Positions 1 to 4,524 of a stretch of DNA of 5,091 nucleotides are shown here, one piece after another (the stretch's first letter is position 1; the number at the start of each line of letters is the position of its first letter). The stretch is from contig CAKPUX010000086.1 in the NCBI GenBank assembly GCA_934193095.1, forward strand, positions 1 to 5,091, given 5' to 3'. Under the pieces are notes generated by a model, which was given only the letters and a program-made list of their open reading frames with translations, did not search any database and was not told the origin of the DNA. A program made the translations under genes and the position numbers. The DNA comes from an uncultured Dialister sp. (GTDB lineage Bacteria; Bacillota; Negativicutes; Veillonellales; Dialisteraceae).

Positions 1-73
1 CGGTAGTTAAGCTCACAAACGCCGAAAGTACTTGGCTGGAAGCGGCCCGGGAGGATAGGAAGCTGCTGATTAA
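1..73 (+). rRNA. rrf: 5S ribosomal RNA, 3' part
   Basis: This is the 3' portion of a 5S rRNA; its 5' part lies before the window. The stretches GTTAAGCTC, CGCCGAAAGTACTTGG and GGGAGGATAGGAAG are the conserved 3'-half landmarks of bacterial 5S rRNA (the loop C/helix III region, then helices IV and V), in the right order and spacing. The mature 3' end is placed near 73, just after GCTGCTGA, where helix I would close with the missing 5' end; it is uncertain by a few bases. An intrinsic terminator begins six bases later, as expected for the last gene of an rrn operon. The visible part shows no deletion, so this copy is probably functional. Confidence 0.93.
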
Positions 74-78
74 CTAAG

Positions 79-116
79 AAGGATCAATCATGTAAATGGT
101 TGGTCCTTTTTTCTTT
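79..116 (+). terminator. Intrinsic terminator of the rRNA operon
   Basis: A 12-bp stem (79-90 with 97-108, including G-U pairs) closes a TGTAAA loop and runs into a T-rich tail (107-116). It lies directly behind the 5S rRNA. Confidence 0.87.
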
Positions 117-130
117 GCCTTGAAGTCTCG

Positions 131-171
131 GTTGGCTGGAATCGCCGGGAGGAACAAGCTGCTGATGAACT
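131..171 (+). pseudogene. Decayed tandem duplicate of the 5S rRNA tail
   Basis: TTGGCTGGAA, CGGGAGGA, AAGCTGCTGAT and AACTAA recur in the same order as at 32-76, with small deletions (for example in the GGCCCGGGAGGATAGG segment). The copy is shifted by about 96-100 bp and continues into a duplicate of the terminator. Nothing resembling the 5' half of 5S rRNA precedes it, so it cannot give a functional RNA. It looks like a partial tandem duplication of the operon end followed by decay. Confidence 0.75.
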
Positions 172-207
172 AAAAAGGATCAATCATGTAAATGGTTGAT
201 CCTTTTT
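172..207 (+). terminator. Second intrinsic terminator (duplicate of the first)
   Basis: A 15-bp stem (172-186 with 193-207, one G-U pair) closes the same TGTAAA loop and ends in TTTTT. It is better paired than the first copy: GATC replaces GGTC in the 3' arm and restores a Watson-Crick pair. It may back up termination behind the rrn operon. Confidence 0.85.
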
Positions 208-224
208 GCTTTGCTTTCATTTGG

Positions 225-273
225 TTCAGGGTTCAAGGTTCAAGGTTCAAGGTTCAAGGTTCAAGGTTCAGGG
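225..273. repeat. Heptamer tandem array, TTCAAGG family, copy 1
   Basis: Seven exact 7-bp units lie end to end: TTCAGGG, five TTCAAGG, then TTCAGGG. The lead-in at 202-235 is identical over 34 bases to 957-990, where a shorter array of the same family occurs. Although GGTTCAA resembles a tRNA T-arm, no tRNA fold surrounds it. Confidence 0.95.
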
Positions 274-280
274 CTCTCGT

Positions 281-302
281 GGCGGCTTCGCCGCCTTTTT
301 TT
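281..302 (+). terminator. GGCGGC hairpin with T-run
   Basis: GGCGGC (281-286), TTC, GCCGCC (290-295) is followed by seven Ts (296-302), a canonical intrinsic-terminator shape. No gene lies directly upstream. The same hairpin with T-run recurs at 1016-1036 and as a weaker version at 1975-1997, always at the edge of repeat modules, so it may act as a repeat module rather than as the terminator of a specific gene. Confidence 0.7.
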
Positions 303-306
303 ATTG

Positions 307-417
307 GGGCGATGCCCGAAAGTGGCATTTAAGTCACCAGTCATTCCTACGATACGAGTAGGCCCTTGGAGAAGGGCCGCGCCGAAGGCGCAGGATGGAT
401 ATGCCCCGCAGGGGCAT
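307..417. repeat. Composite module: GATGCCC segment, heptads, nonamer, three hairpins (copy 1)
   Basis: In order: a GGGCGATGCCC segment (307-317), two heptads AAGTCAC and CAGTCAT (331-344), the nonamer CGATACGAG (350-358), then three back-to-back hairpins. These are GGCCCTT/AAGGGCC (361-367/372-378), GCGCC/GGCGC (379-383/387-391) and ATGCCCC/GGGGCAT (401-407/411-417). The left part recurs at 1254-1334 in the same order, and the first two hairpins recur at 633-663. Bases 418-450 are not assigned to any module. Confidence 0.85.
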
Positions 418-450
418 CCTTCTACGTAGCGGATAACGTACTATTGGCTG

Positions 451-574
451 GGATCGTCTCACATGCGTGGCATGAGATCCTTCGGCTCAGTCCCCACTTG
501 TTCCGGCTGGGGCTTTTCACACATAGAGCGTTTTCGTCCGCTCAGGATGACGATACGGGGGAGCGGATGGGCTC
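451..574. repeat. 124-nt interspersed repeat, family B, copy 1
   Basis: This copy matches 1847-1970 over its whole length, with scattered substitutions and one-base gaps. It opens with an imperfect hairpin (451-480, GGATC with GATCC, CTCA with TGAG) and ends with GGGGAGCGGATGG. It carries GATCCTTCGGCTCAG and CCGCTCAGGATGAC, two halves resembling a common bacterial intergenic repeat core but separated by about 50 bases. I see no open frame of credible composition. Bases 575-621 to its right are unassigned. Confidence 0.9.
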
Positions 575-632
575 TTATCTGGGAGATATGTTGCGTGTTT
601 TGGAACTATCGGTGTTATATACGATACGAGTA

Positions 633-898
633 GCCCCTTAGAGAAGGGGCGCGCCAAAGGCGCAGGATGGATCCACGAGGCGGTGTGAAAGACTATGTGA
701 GATTACCCATCTTCCACCTGTCATTCCGACCGAAGTGGAGGTATCCTTCCTGCAGATCGGTAAACCGTGGGTGAGGGAAAGGCGAAAAAGGAAGCACCAA
801 GGTGTCGTTTGAGTGAGGGTGCATGTGTGCATATGGCGGCAGTGCAATAAAGATCCCTCGGCTGCGCTCGGGATGACGGTACTTGGGGAGCGGATAGG
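633..898. repeat. 249-nt interspersed repeat, family A, copy 1, with MITE-like core
   Basis: Bases 650-898 match 1428-1676 without any gap; my hand count is 14 substitutions in 249, nearly all transitions. A hairpin (GCCCCTT/AAGGGGC, 633-639/644-650) precedes it. Inside, a 158-nt core (720-877) is bounded by 29-nt imperfect inverted repeats, starting GTCATTCCGACCGAAG on the left and ending GCGCTCGGGATGAC on the right. No transposase is encoded, so if it is mobile it is non-autonomous. The reading frames within it change amino acids at most of the differing positions between copies, which argues against coding. Confidence 0.92.
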
Positions 899-904
899 AC
901 AGAC

Positions 905-942
905 ATGGTATGAAAGACAGCTGGGATAAGGTTTTCGGTCAC
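905..942. repeat. ATGAAAGACAG module (family D), copy 1
   Basis: This stretch centres on TATGAAAGACAGCTGGGATAA and ends in a TCAC heptad-like tail. It matches 1776-1814 with a few substitutions and one one-base gap. A shorter related piece (ATGGTATGAAAGATAG) is at 1109-1124. Confidence 0.75.
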
Positions 943-956
943 TCCTAGGATTGGTT

Positions 957-1036
957 CTTTTTGCTTTGCTTTCATTTGGTTCAGGGTTCAGGGTTCAAGG
1001 TTCAGGGTTGAGGTAGCGGCTTCGCCGCCTTTTTTT
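957..1036. repeat. TTCAGGG heptamer array plus GCGGC hairpin with T-run, copy 2
   Basis: Bases 957-990 are identical to 202-235, the tail of the second rRNA terminator, including the lead-in to the heptamers. Four heptamers (TTCAGGG, TTCAGGG, TTCAAGG, TTCAGGG; 980-1007) are followed by a GCGGC/GCCGC hairpin (1016-1028) and seven Ts (1030-1036). Copy 1 has seven heptamers, so unit number differs between loci, as expected of a slippage-prone array. Confidence 0.92.
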
Positions 1037-1219
1037 AGAAGATGTTATTCTCGTATAGTAGCCTTCCCCTCTAGGGGAAGGTGCCCCGCGGGGGCGGATA
1101 GGGTGACTATGGTATGAAAGATAGATGGTAGTACAGGGGAAAGCGCGGCGCATTTGTGCTGCATACGAAAGCACCCTATCCACCGCTGACGCGGTCCCCC
1201 TTCCCCGATGGGGAAGGCT
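1034..1219. repeat. Family C module with its inverted copy
   Basis: Bases 1034-1127 match 1701-1794 without gaps, with about 7 mismatches in 94. The module contains a variant nonamer CTCGTATAG (1050-1058) and a 46-nt hairpin segment (1060-1105, CTTCCCCTCTAGGGGAAG). A divergent inverted copy lies at 1172-1219: the ends AGCCTTCCCC and GGATAGGGTG recur as GGGGAAGGCT and CACCCTATCC, so the two could form one long stem around a 66-base spacer. The style resembles the short palindromic intergenic repeats often seen in Negativicutes, by general resemblance only. Confidence 0.85.
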
Positions 1220-1228
1220 AAGAGGTGT

Positions 1229-1248
1229 GACGCTTCGCGTCGATTTTT
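1229..1248 (+). terminator. GACGC hairpin with short T-run
   Basis: GACGC, TTC, GCGTC (1229-1241) is followed by GATTTTT. It is terminator-like but has only a 5-bp stem and no gene upstream. Confidence 0.4.
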
Positions 1249-1253
1249 ATAAA

Positions 1254-1334
1254 GGGCGATGCCCGGATGCCCGAAAGTGGTATTCAAGTCACGGGTTACC
1301 AGTCATAACAACGATACGAGTAGGCCCTTGGAGA
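1254..1334. repeat. Composite module, copy 2 (GATGCCC segment, heptads, nonamer)
   Basis: This copy has the same order as 307-372. It starts with GGGCGATGCCC and an extra tandem GATGCCCG unit (1258-1265, 1266-1273). Three heptads AAGTCAC, GGGTTAC and CAGTCAT (1286-1306) follow, then CGATACGAG (1312-1320) and the left arm GGCCCTT (1323-1329). Its right hairpin arm is interrupted by the segment at 1335-1423. Confidence 0.82.
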
Positions 1335-1423
1335 CGGAAGTCCCGCAGAGGGACTTCCGAGTTTGGCCTAATCCAAAGAGGCGCCTAGCCTGCCCATTAA
1401 GGCGCCTTCCTGTGTGGCCAAAC
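1335..1423. repeat. Hairpin-forming insertion inside a repeat module
   Basis: The segment holds a perfect 10-bp stem with a 5-nt loop (1335-1344 with 1350-1359). A nested structure follows: GTTTGGCC (1361-1368) with GGCCAAAC (1416-1423), enclosing AGGCGCCT (1379-1386) with AGGCGCCT (1400-1407). It sits exactly where the hairpin loop of the sister copy at 361-378 closes, so that copy looks like the empty site. The interrupted arms can still pair as GGCC (1323-1326) with GGCC (1424-1427), giving a branched fold. No coding capacity is evident. Confidence 0.75.
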
Positions 1424-1427
1424 GGCC

Positions 1428-1676
1428 CGCGCCAAAGGCGTAGGATGGATCCACGAAGCGGTGTGAAAAACTATGTGAGGTTATCCGTTTTCCACCTGTC
1501 ATCCCGACCGAAGTGGAGGGATCTTTCTTGCAGACCGGTAAACCGTGGGTGAGGGAAAGACGAAAAAGGAAGCACCAAGGTGTCGTTTGAGTGAGGGTGC
1601 ATGTGTGCATATGGCGGCAGTGCAATAAAGATCCCTCGGCTTCGCTCGGGATGACGGTACTTGGGGAGCGGATAGG
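1428..1676. repeat. 249-nt interspersed repeat, family A, copy 2, with MITE-like core
   Basis: This is the sister of 650-898, gap-free and about 94% identical by hand count. Its 158-nt core (1498-1655) is bounded by inverted repeats at 1498-1526 and 1627-1655 that match at 26 of 29 positions (GTCATCCCGA at the outer ends, GAGGGATCTTT at the inner ends). The inner part (GTGAGGGAAAG through GTGCATATGGCGGCAG) is nearly identical between copies, more so than the left flank. That may reflect recent copying or gene conversion. Confidence 0.92.
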
Positions 1677-1684
1677 TTCACAAG

Positions 1685-1828
1685 GGTGGTGTGCCGCCTG
1701 TTTAGAAGATGGTATTCTCGTATCGCAGCCTTCCCCTCTAGGGGAAGGTGCCCCGCAGGGGCGGATAGGGTGACTATGGCATGAAAGACAGTTGGGATAA
1801 AGTTTCCCAGTCACTAGTCACAAGTCAC
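1685..1828. repeat. Degenerate hairpin, family C and D modules, heptads (copy 2)
   Basis: In order: a weak GGTGG/CCGCC hairpin followed by TGTTT (1685-1703), then TTTAGAAGATGG, the nonamer CTCGTATCG (1717-1725) and the C hairpin segment (1727-1772, one mismatch to 1060-1105). The D module follows (1776-1814) and runs into three heptads CAGTCAC, TAGTCAC and AAGTCAC (1808-1828). The modules seen separately at 905 and 1060 are fused here in a different arrangement. Confidence 0.85.
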
Positions 1829-1846
1829 TCCATAATACGAAGGAAA

Positions 1847-1970
1847 GGATCAGCTCACATGCGTGGTATGAGATCCTTCGGCTCAGTCCCCACTTATTCT
1901 GGCTGTTTTTTTCTCACATAGGGCGTTTCTCTCCGCTCGGGATGACGGTGCTTGGGGAGCGGATGGTCTC
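1847..1970. repeat. 124-nt interspersed repeat, family B, copy 2
   Basis: This is the sister of 451-574. The opening hairpin GGATC..GATCC (1847-1876) is kept, with a G-U pair replacing one G-C. The downstream TGGGG of copy 1 has become a run of Ts, so the internal CCCCA/TGGGG pairing of copy 1 is not conserved. The copy ends in GGGGAGCGGATGG as in copy 1. Confidence 0.9.
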
Positions 1971-1974
1971 ACGG

Positions 1975-2019
1975 GGCGGCGGCATCGCTGCCTTTTTAGA
2001 AGAGGGTATTCTCGTATCG
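1975..2019. repeat. GGCGGC hairpin, T-run and CTCGTATCG nonamer
   Basis: GGCGGC (1975-1980) pairs with GCTGCC (1987-1992, one G-U pair) before TTTTT (1993-1997). AGAAGAGGGTATT and the nonamer (2011-2019) follow. The order hairpin, T-run, AGAAGA, TATTCTCGTATCG is the same as at 1016-1058 and 1685-1725. It could also insulate the pilus promoter from upstream transcription. Confidence 0.75.
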
Positions 2020-2025
2020 ACGACC

Positions 2026-2067
2026 TAATCCCTAGCCACCAATCCCTAGCTACCAGTCGCCAGTCAC
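2026..2067. repeat. Heptamer array, TAGCTAC/CAGTCAC family
   Basis: Six in-phase 7-bp units: TAATCCC, TAGCCAC, CAATCCC, TAGCTAC, CAGTCGC and CAGTCAC. The same family, with the same TAATCCC start and CAGTCAC end, recurs at 4525-4587 between pilT and pilC. This is the right edge of the repeat island. Confidence 0.85.
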
Positions 2068-2089
2068 GCTAACGACAGGATGCGATATT

Positions 2090-2104
2090 TCCAACATTGT
2101 TGGA
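2090..2104. promoter_or_regulatory. Candidate operator: perfect 15-nt dyad
   Basis: TCCAACA, T, TGTTGGA is a perfect inverted repeat with 7-bp arms and a single central base. It overlaps the region where a -35 element for the pilB promoter would lie. The position suits binding of a dimeric repressor or activator. No regulator is encoded in the window, so the role is inferred from symmetry and place only. Confidence 0.45.
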
Positions 2105-2130
2105 TGGGTGTTTTCTATTTATGCTATAAT
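2100..2130 (+). promoter_or_regulatory. Extended -10 promoter for the pil genes
   Basis: A consensus TATAAT (2125-2130) preceded by TG one base upstream (TGCTATAAT) makes an extended -10. The best -35 is the weak TTGGAT (2100-2105) at 19-bp spacing, consistent with reliance on the extended -10. Transcription would start near 2137, about 30 bases before the pilB start codon. Confidence 0.7.
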
Positions 2131-2167
2131 GAGGAAAAATCTTTGATGGTAAGAAGGGGGCGGTCGC

Positions 2168-3343
2168 ATGGAGGAGCTGCGCGGTGGAGCGGATGTGGTG
2201 CTGAAGAAGATCATGCGACAGGCGGCGGCTGAGAGGGCGAGTGATGTCCATATCGAGCCGGGGGCTCCCTTTGTGCGGGTGCGGTTTCGGAAGGACGGGC
2301 TGCTTTCGGATCGTTTTTGTCTCTCTTCCTCCATGGCGCCGAATCTTTCGGTGCGCGTGAAGGTCCTTGGGCGGCTGGATGTGGGGGAGAGCCGTTTGCC
2401 GCAGGATGGGAGCTGGGCGGAGGAGATCGATGGGGTGCCGTATGATTTCCGCATTTCTGTCCTGCCTTCGATGTATGGGGAGACGATCGTCATCCGTATC
2501 CTGTCGGGGCGGGTGAATTTTATCGAGAAGAATGAGCTGGGGATGCGAAGGGAGCAGGAGTCGCTGTTTCGGCGGGCGCTTTCCAAGGGGCAGGGGCTAA
2601 TCCTCACGACGGGGCCGACGGGCAGCGGAAAGACGTCGACGTTGTATGCGGCGCTGAAGCTCTTGAATCAGGAGACGGTGAGTATCATTTCTATCGAGGA
2701 TCCGGTGGAGTACCGGCTGCCGGGCGTGACGCAGATCCAGGTGAATGAGCGCTCGGGGCTGTCCTTTGCGCGAGGGCTGCGTTCGCTCGTGCGGCAGGAT
2801 CCGGATATCGTGATGATTGGGGAAATCCGTGACAGAGAAACGGCGGAGATCGCGATCCATGCCTCGCTCACGGGGCATTTGGTGCTGTCGACGCTCCATA
2901 CGATGAGCGCGGCCGCTGCGCCGCTTCGTCTGATGGATATGGGCATACCGCCCTATCTTCTTTCCGCGTCGCTGTCGCTGGTGATGGCGCAGCGGCTGAC
3001 ACCGAGGCTTTGTCCTTCCTGCAAAAGGGAAATGGTCTTAACGGAGGATTTCCTGACGTCTCACGGGCTGCCATTGCCCCTTGCGGGGCAGGCGGCTTAT
3101 GAAGCGGAGGGTTGTGAGGCCTGCCGTCATCGCGGGTTTTCCGGGCGGACGGGGGTCTTTGAGATGATCGCCATCGGAGACAGCGAGAGACGCATCCTGC
3201 ATCATGATTTCTCGCAGGAGAAGCTGCAGCAGGCGATGCGGAAAGCGGGACAGAAAACGATGGGCGAGTCGGCACTTCTTCTGATGGAAGAGGGGGAGAT
3301 CTCGCCGGAGTCGGCGGCGGTCATTCTGGCCGGGGAGGCATGA
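2168..3343 (+). CDS. pilB: PilB/GspE-family type IV pilus assembly ATPase, lacking the N-terminal domain
   Basis: This is a cytoplasmic hexameric ATPase of the secretion-ATPase superfamily, expected to drive pilin assembly through the PilC platform. In 391 residues it shows the N2-type domain (SDVHIEP 25-31; RLPQDGSW 76-83), Walker A GPTGSGKT (149-156), Asp box ISIEDPVEYRL (174-184), Walker B DPDIVMIGEIRD (211-222) and His box TGHLVLSTLHT (235-245). A zinc-type tetracysteine follows (CPSC 282-285, CEAC 316-319). Full-length PilB is about 560 residues; this protein starts almost directly at the catalytic region, without the MshEN/T2SSE N-terminal domain, as in ComGA-like proteins. The start is firm: TAA lies in frame at 2150-2152 with no start codon between, and AAGGGGG (2154-2160) sits 7 bases upstream. 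The tetracysteine and the pilT neighbour favour PilB; a competence ComGA-type role cannot be excluded. Confidence 0.93.
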   Translation: MEELRGGADVVLKKIMRQAAAERASDVHIEPGAPFVRVRFRKDGLLSDRFCLSSSMAPNLSVRVKVLGRLDVGESRLPQDGSWAEEIDGVPYDFRISVLPSMYGETIVIRILSGRVNFIEKNELGMRREQESLFRRALSKGQGLILTTGPTGSGKTSTLYAALKLLNQETVSIISIEDPVEYRLPGVTQIQVNERSGLSFARGLRSLVRQDPDIVMIGEIRDRETAEIAIHASLTGHLVLSTLHTMSAAAAPLRLMDMGIPPYLLSASLSLVMAQRLTPRLCPSCKREMVLTEDFLTSHGLPLPLAGQAAYEAEGCEACRHRGFSGRTGVFEMIAIGDSERRILHHDFSQEKLQQAMRKAGQKTMGESALLLMEEGEISPESAAVILAGEA

Positions 3344-3344
3344 G

Positions 3345-4343
3345 ATGGATATAGAGAAACTGCTGGCAGCGAATCCTGCCATGACGGATATTCACTTGAC
3401 CGAGGGGCTGCCTCTTATGATCCGTGTCTATGGGGCATTGAAGAAGATGAAGGAGATCGCGGAGCCTCAGCTCTTTGCAGAGCTCATCTCTTCCTATGTG
3501 CCTGAGGATAGGCAGGCGGCGTATCAGCGGACAGGAAGCGCGGACAGTGCGTTTTCTTTGGGAAATATCCGCTGCCGTCTGCATCTGTATCGCAGCGGCG
3601 GTTTGGCATCGGCGGCGATCCGCATCCTGCCGGAGCTTTCTTTGCTCGGCGCGGATCCCGACAGGACGTGGCTGGAGAAGGTATCGCAGCTTTCGCACGG
3701 GCTTGTCCTCATCACGGGTTCTTCGGGAAGCGGCAAGAGTACGACGATGGCGCGCATTCTTTCGCTGATCAGCCAGAAGAGGGCCTGCCATGTGGTGACG
3801 TTGGAGGATCCGGTGGAGTACGTGATCCCTATGGAGAAGGCGCTCATCCATCAGCGGGAGATCGGGCGTGATGTGGTGGATTTTCCGCAGGGCATCCGTG
3901 ATGCGCTGAGAGAGGATCCCGATGTCATCGCGCTGGGAGAGATGCGGGACAGCGAGACGATCTCTGCGGCGCTGACAGCGGCAGAGACGGGTCATCTGGT
4001 GCTGGGGACGCTGCACACGACGCGCGCGAAGGATGTGCCTGCCCGCATCATCCATGCGTTCCCTGCCGATCGGCAGGAGGAGATCCGCAGTCTTCTTGCG
4101 GCGAATCTCGTGACGGTTTCTTCGCAGATGCTCTATCGCAGCGGCAAGGAGACGTGGCTCCTGCGGGAAATCCTGACGAATGTGCCGGCGGTCGCGCACT
4201 TGATCCGCGAGGGCAAGGAGGAGCAGATCCCGTCGTATATGGAAATGGGACTTTCGCAGATGCGGACGATGAAGCAGGCGATGTATGCCATGAAGGGGAT
4301 CAACGAACGGGAAAGGGAACGGCTGCTGAAGAGTTTGGAATAA
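3345..4343 (+). CDS. pilT: PilT-family type IV pilus retraction ATPase
   Basis: This is a cytoplasmic motor that depolymerises the pilus, giving twitching motility and DNA uptake in known systems. At 332 residues it is close to the usual PilT length. Visible features are an N-terminal TDIHLTEGLPLMIRVYG (14-30), Walker A GSSGSGKS (125-132), Asp box TLEDPVEYV (152-160), HQREIGRD (169-176), Walker B DPDVIALGEMRD (191-202) and His box TGHLVLGTLHT (215-225). The PilT-type C-terminal marks are FPADRQEEIR (239-248), a divergent AIRNLIRE-like VAHLIREGK (283-291) and QMRTMKQAM (305-313). The usual GPTGSGKS of Walker A is GSSGSGKS here, which still fits GxxxxGKS. The gene starts one base after the pilB stop, and GGGGAGG (3332-3338) inside the end of pilB serves as its ribosome binding site, so translation is probably coupled. 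Confidence 0.94.
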   Translation: MDIEKLLAANPAMTDIHLTEGLPLMIRVYGALKKMKEIAEPQLFAELISSYVPEDRQAAYQRTGSADSAFSLGNIRCRLHLYRSGGLASAAIRILPELSLLGADPDRTWLEKVSQLSHGLVLITGSSGSGKSTTMARILSLISQKRACHVVTLEDPVEYVIPMEKALIHQREIGRDVVDFPQGIRDALREDPDVIALGEMRDSETISAALTAAETGHLVLGTLHTTRAKDVPARIIHAFPADRQEEIRSLLAANLVTVSSQMLYRSGKETWLLREILTNVPAVAHLIREGKEEQIPSYMEMGLSQMRTMKQAMYAMKGINERERERLLKSLE

Positions 4344-4360
4344 AGTGAATGGTTGGTATT

Positions 4361-4399
4361 GGGGTTAGCCCCTGGGGCGCATCGCCCCTTGATGGCTAA
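4361..4399. other. Nested hairpin behind pilT without T-run
   Basis: TTAGCC (4365-4370) pairs with GGCTAA (4394-4399) around GGGGCG/CGCCCC (4374-4379/4383-4388) with a CAT loop. An alternative GGGG/CCCC pairing (4361-4364/4369-4372) competes with it. No T-run follows, so it is not a standard terminator. It could stabilise the pilB-pilT mRNA 3' end or lower read-through into pilC. Confidence 0.6.
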
Positions 4400-4418
4400 T
4401 GAAAACCTCGATTGAATG

Positions 4419-4453
4419 AGAAATTAGAAATGAGAAATGAGAAATGCGAAATG
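4419..4453. repeat. Heptamer array, AGAAATG family
   Basis: Five in-phase 7-bp units: AGAAATT, three AGAAATG and CGAAATG, with a degenerate TTGAATG before them (4412-4418). This is a third heptamer sequence unrelated to the other two, at the same unit length. Confidence 0.88.
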
Positions 4454-4458
4454 GTGGT

Positions 4459-4524
4459 GCGGCGCATAAAAGTATGGAGGCGCCGCGGAGGTTTGAAACT
4501 AGCGGTTTTCTCGTATCGAAAACC
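4459..4524. repeat. Two hairpins, the second around the CTCGTATCG nonamer
   Basis: GCGGCGC (4459-4465) pairs perfectly with GCGCCGC (4480-4486) over a 14-nt loop. Next, GGTTTTC (4504-4510) pairs perfectly with GAAAACC (4518-4524) over the 7-nt TCGTATC, so the nonamer CTCGTATCG (4510-4518) sits in the loop of a perfect dyad. A GGTATTCTCGTATCG context at 2005-2019 is the related upstream copy. Confidence 0.7.

Noticed and set aside
225..273. tRNA-like GGTTCAA T-arm motifs or a CRISPR array
   Set aside because: The units are 7 bp with no spacers, and no acceptor stem or anticodon arm can be built around them.
492..517. Intrinsic terminator CCCCA/TGGGG followed by CTTTT in family B copy 1
   Set aside because: The stem is only 5 bp with an 11-nt loop, and the pairing is lost in copy 2, so it is not conserved.
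196..641. Plus-strand open frames of 77 and 91 codons over the heptamers and hairpins
   Set aside because: They are translations of tandem repeats and palindromes, start inside the terminator loop or a hairpin, and match no family I know.
1368..1814. Minus-strand 148-codon open frame, with a related frame at 638-847
   Set aside because: Both lie over the family A repeat. Between the two copies about 10 of the 14 base changes alter the encoded residue, so no protein-level selection is visible. The peptide pieces (VIPSEAEGS, STSVGMTG) are typical translations of palindromic intergenic repeats, and I see no convincing ribosome binding site.
451..1970. CRISPR array from spaced repeats
   Set aside because: The repeats are 124 and 249 nt, irregularly spaced, internally different and not alternating with unique spacers of even size.
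3321..4199. Minus-strand 292-codon open frame opposite pilT
   Set aside because: It is a shadow of the high-GC pilT gene, rich in Arg, His and Gln, with no recognisable motif. pilT on the plus strand has full motif support.
4493..4521. Promoter for pilC with TTGAAA as -35
   Set aside because: No acceptable -10 lies at 16-18 bp; the nearest is TATCGA at 15 bp inside the CTCGTATCG dyad.
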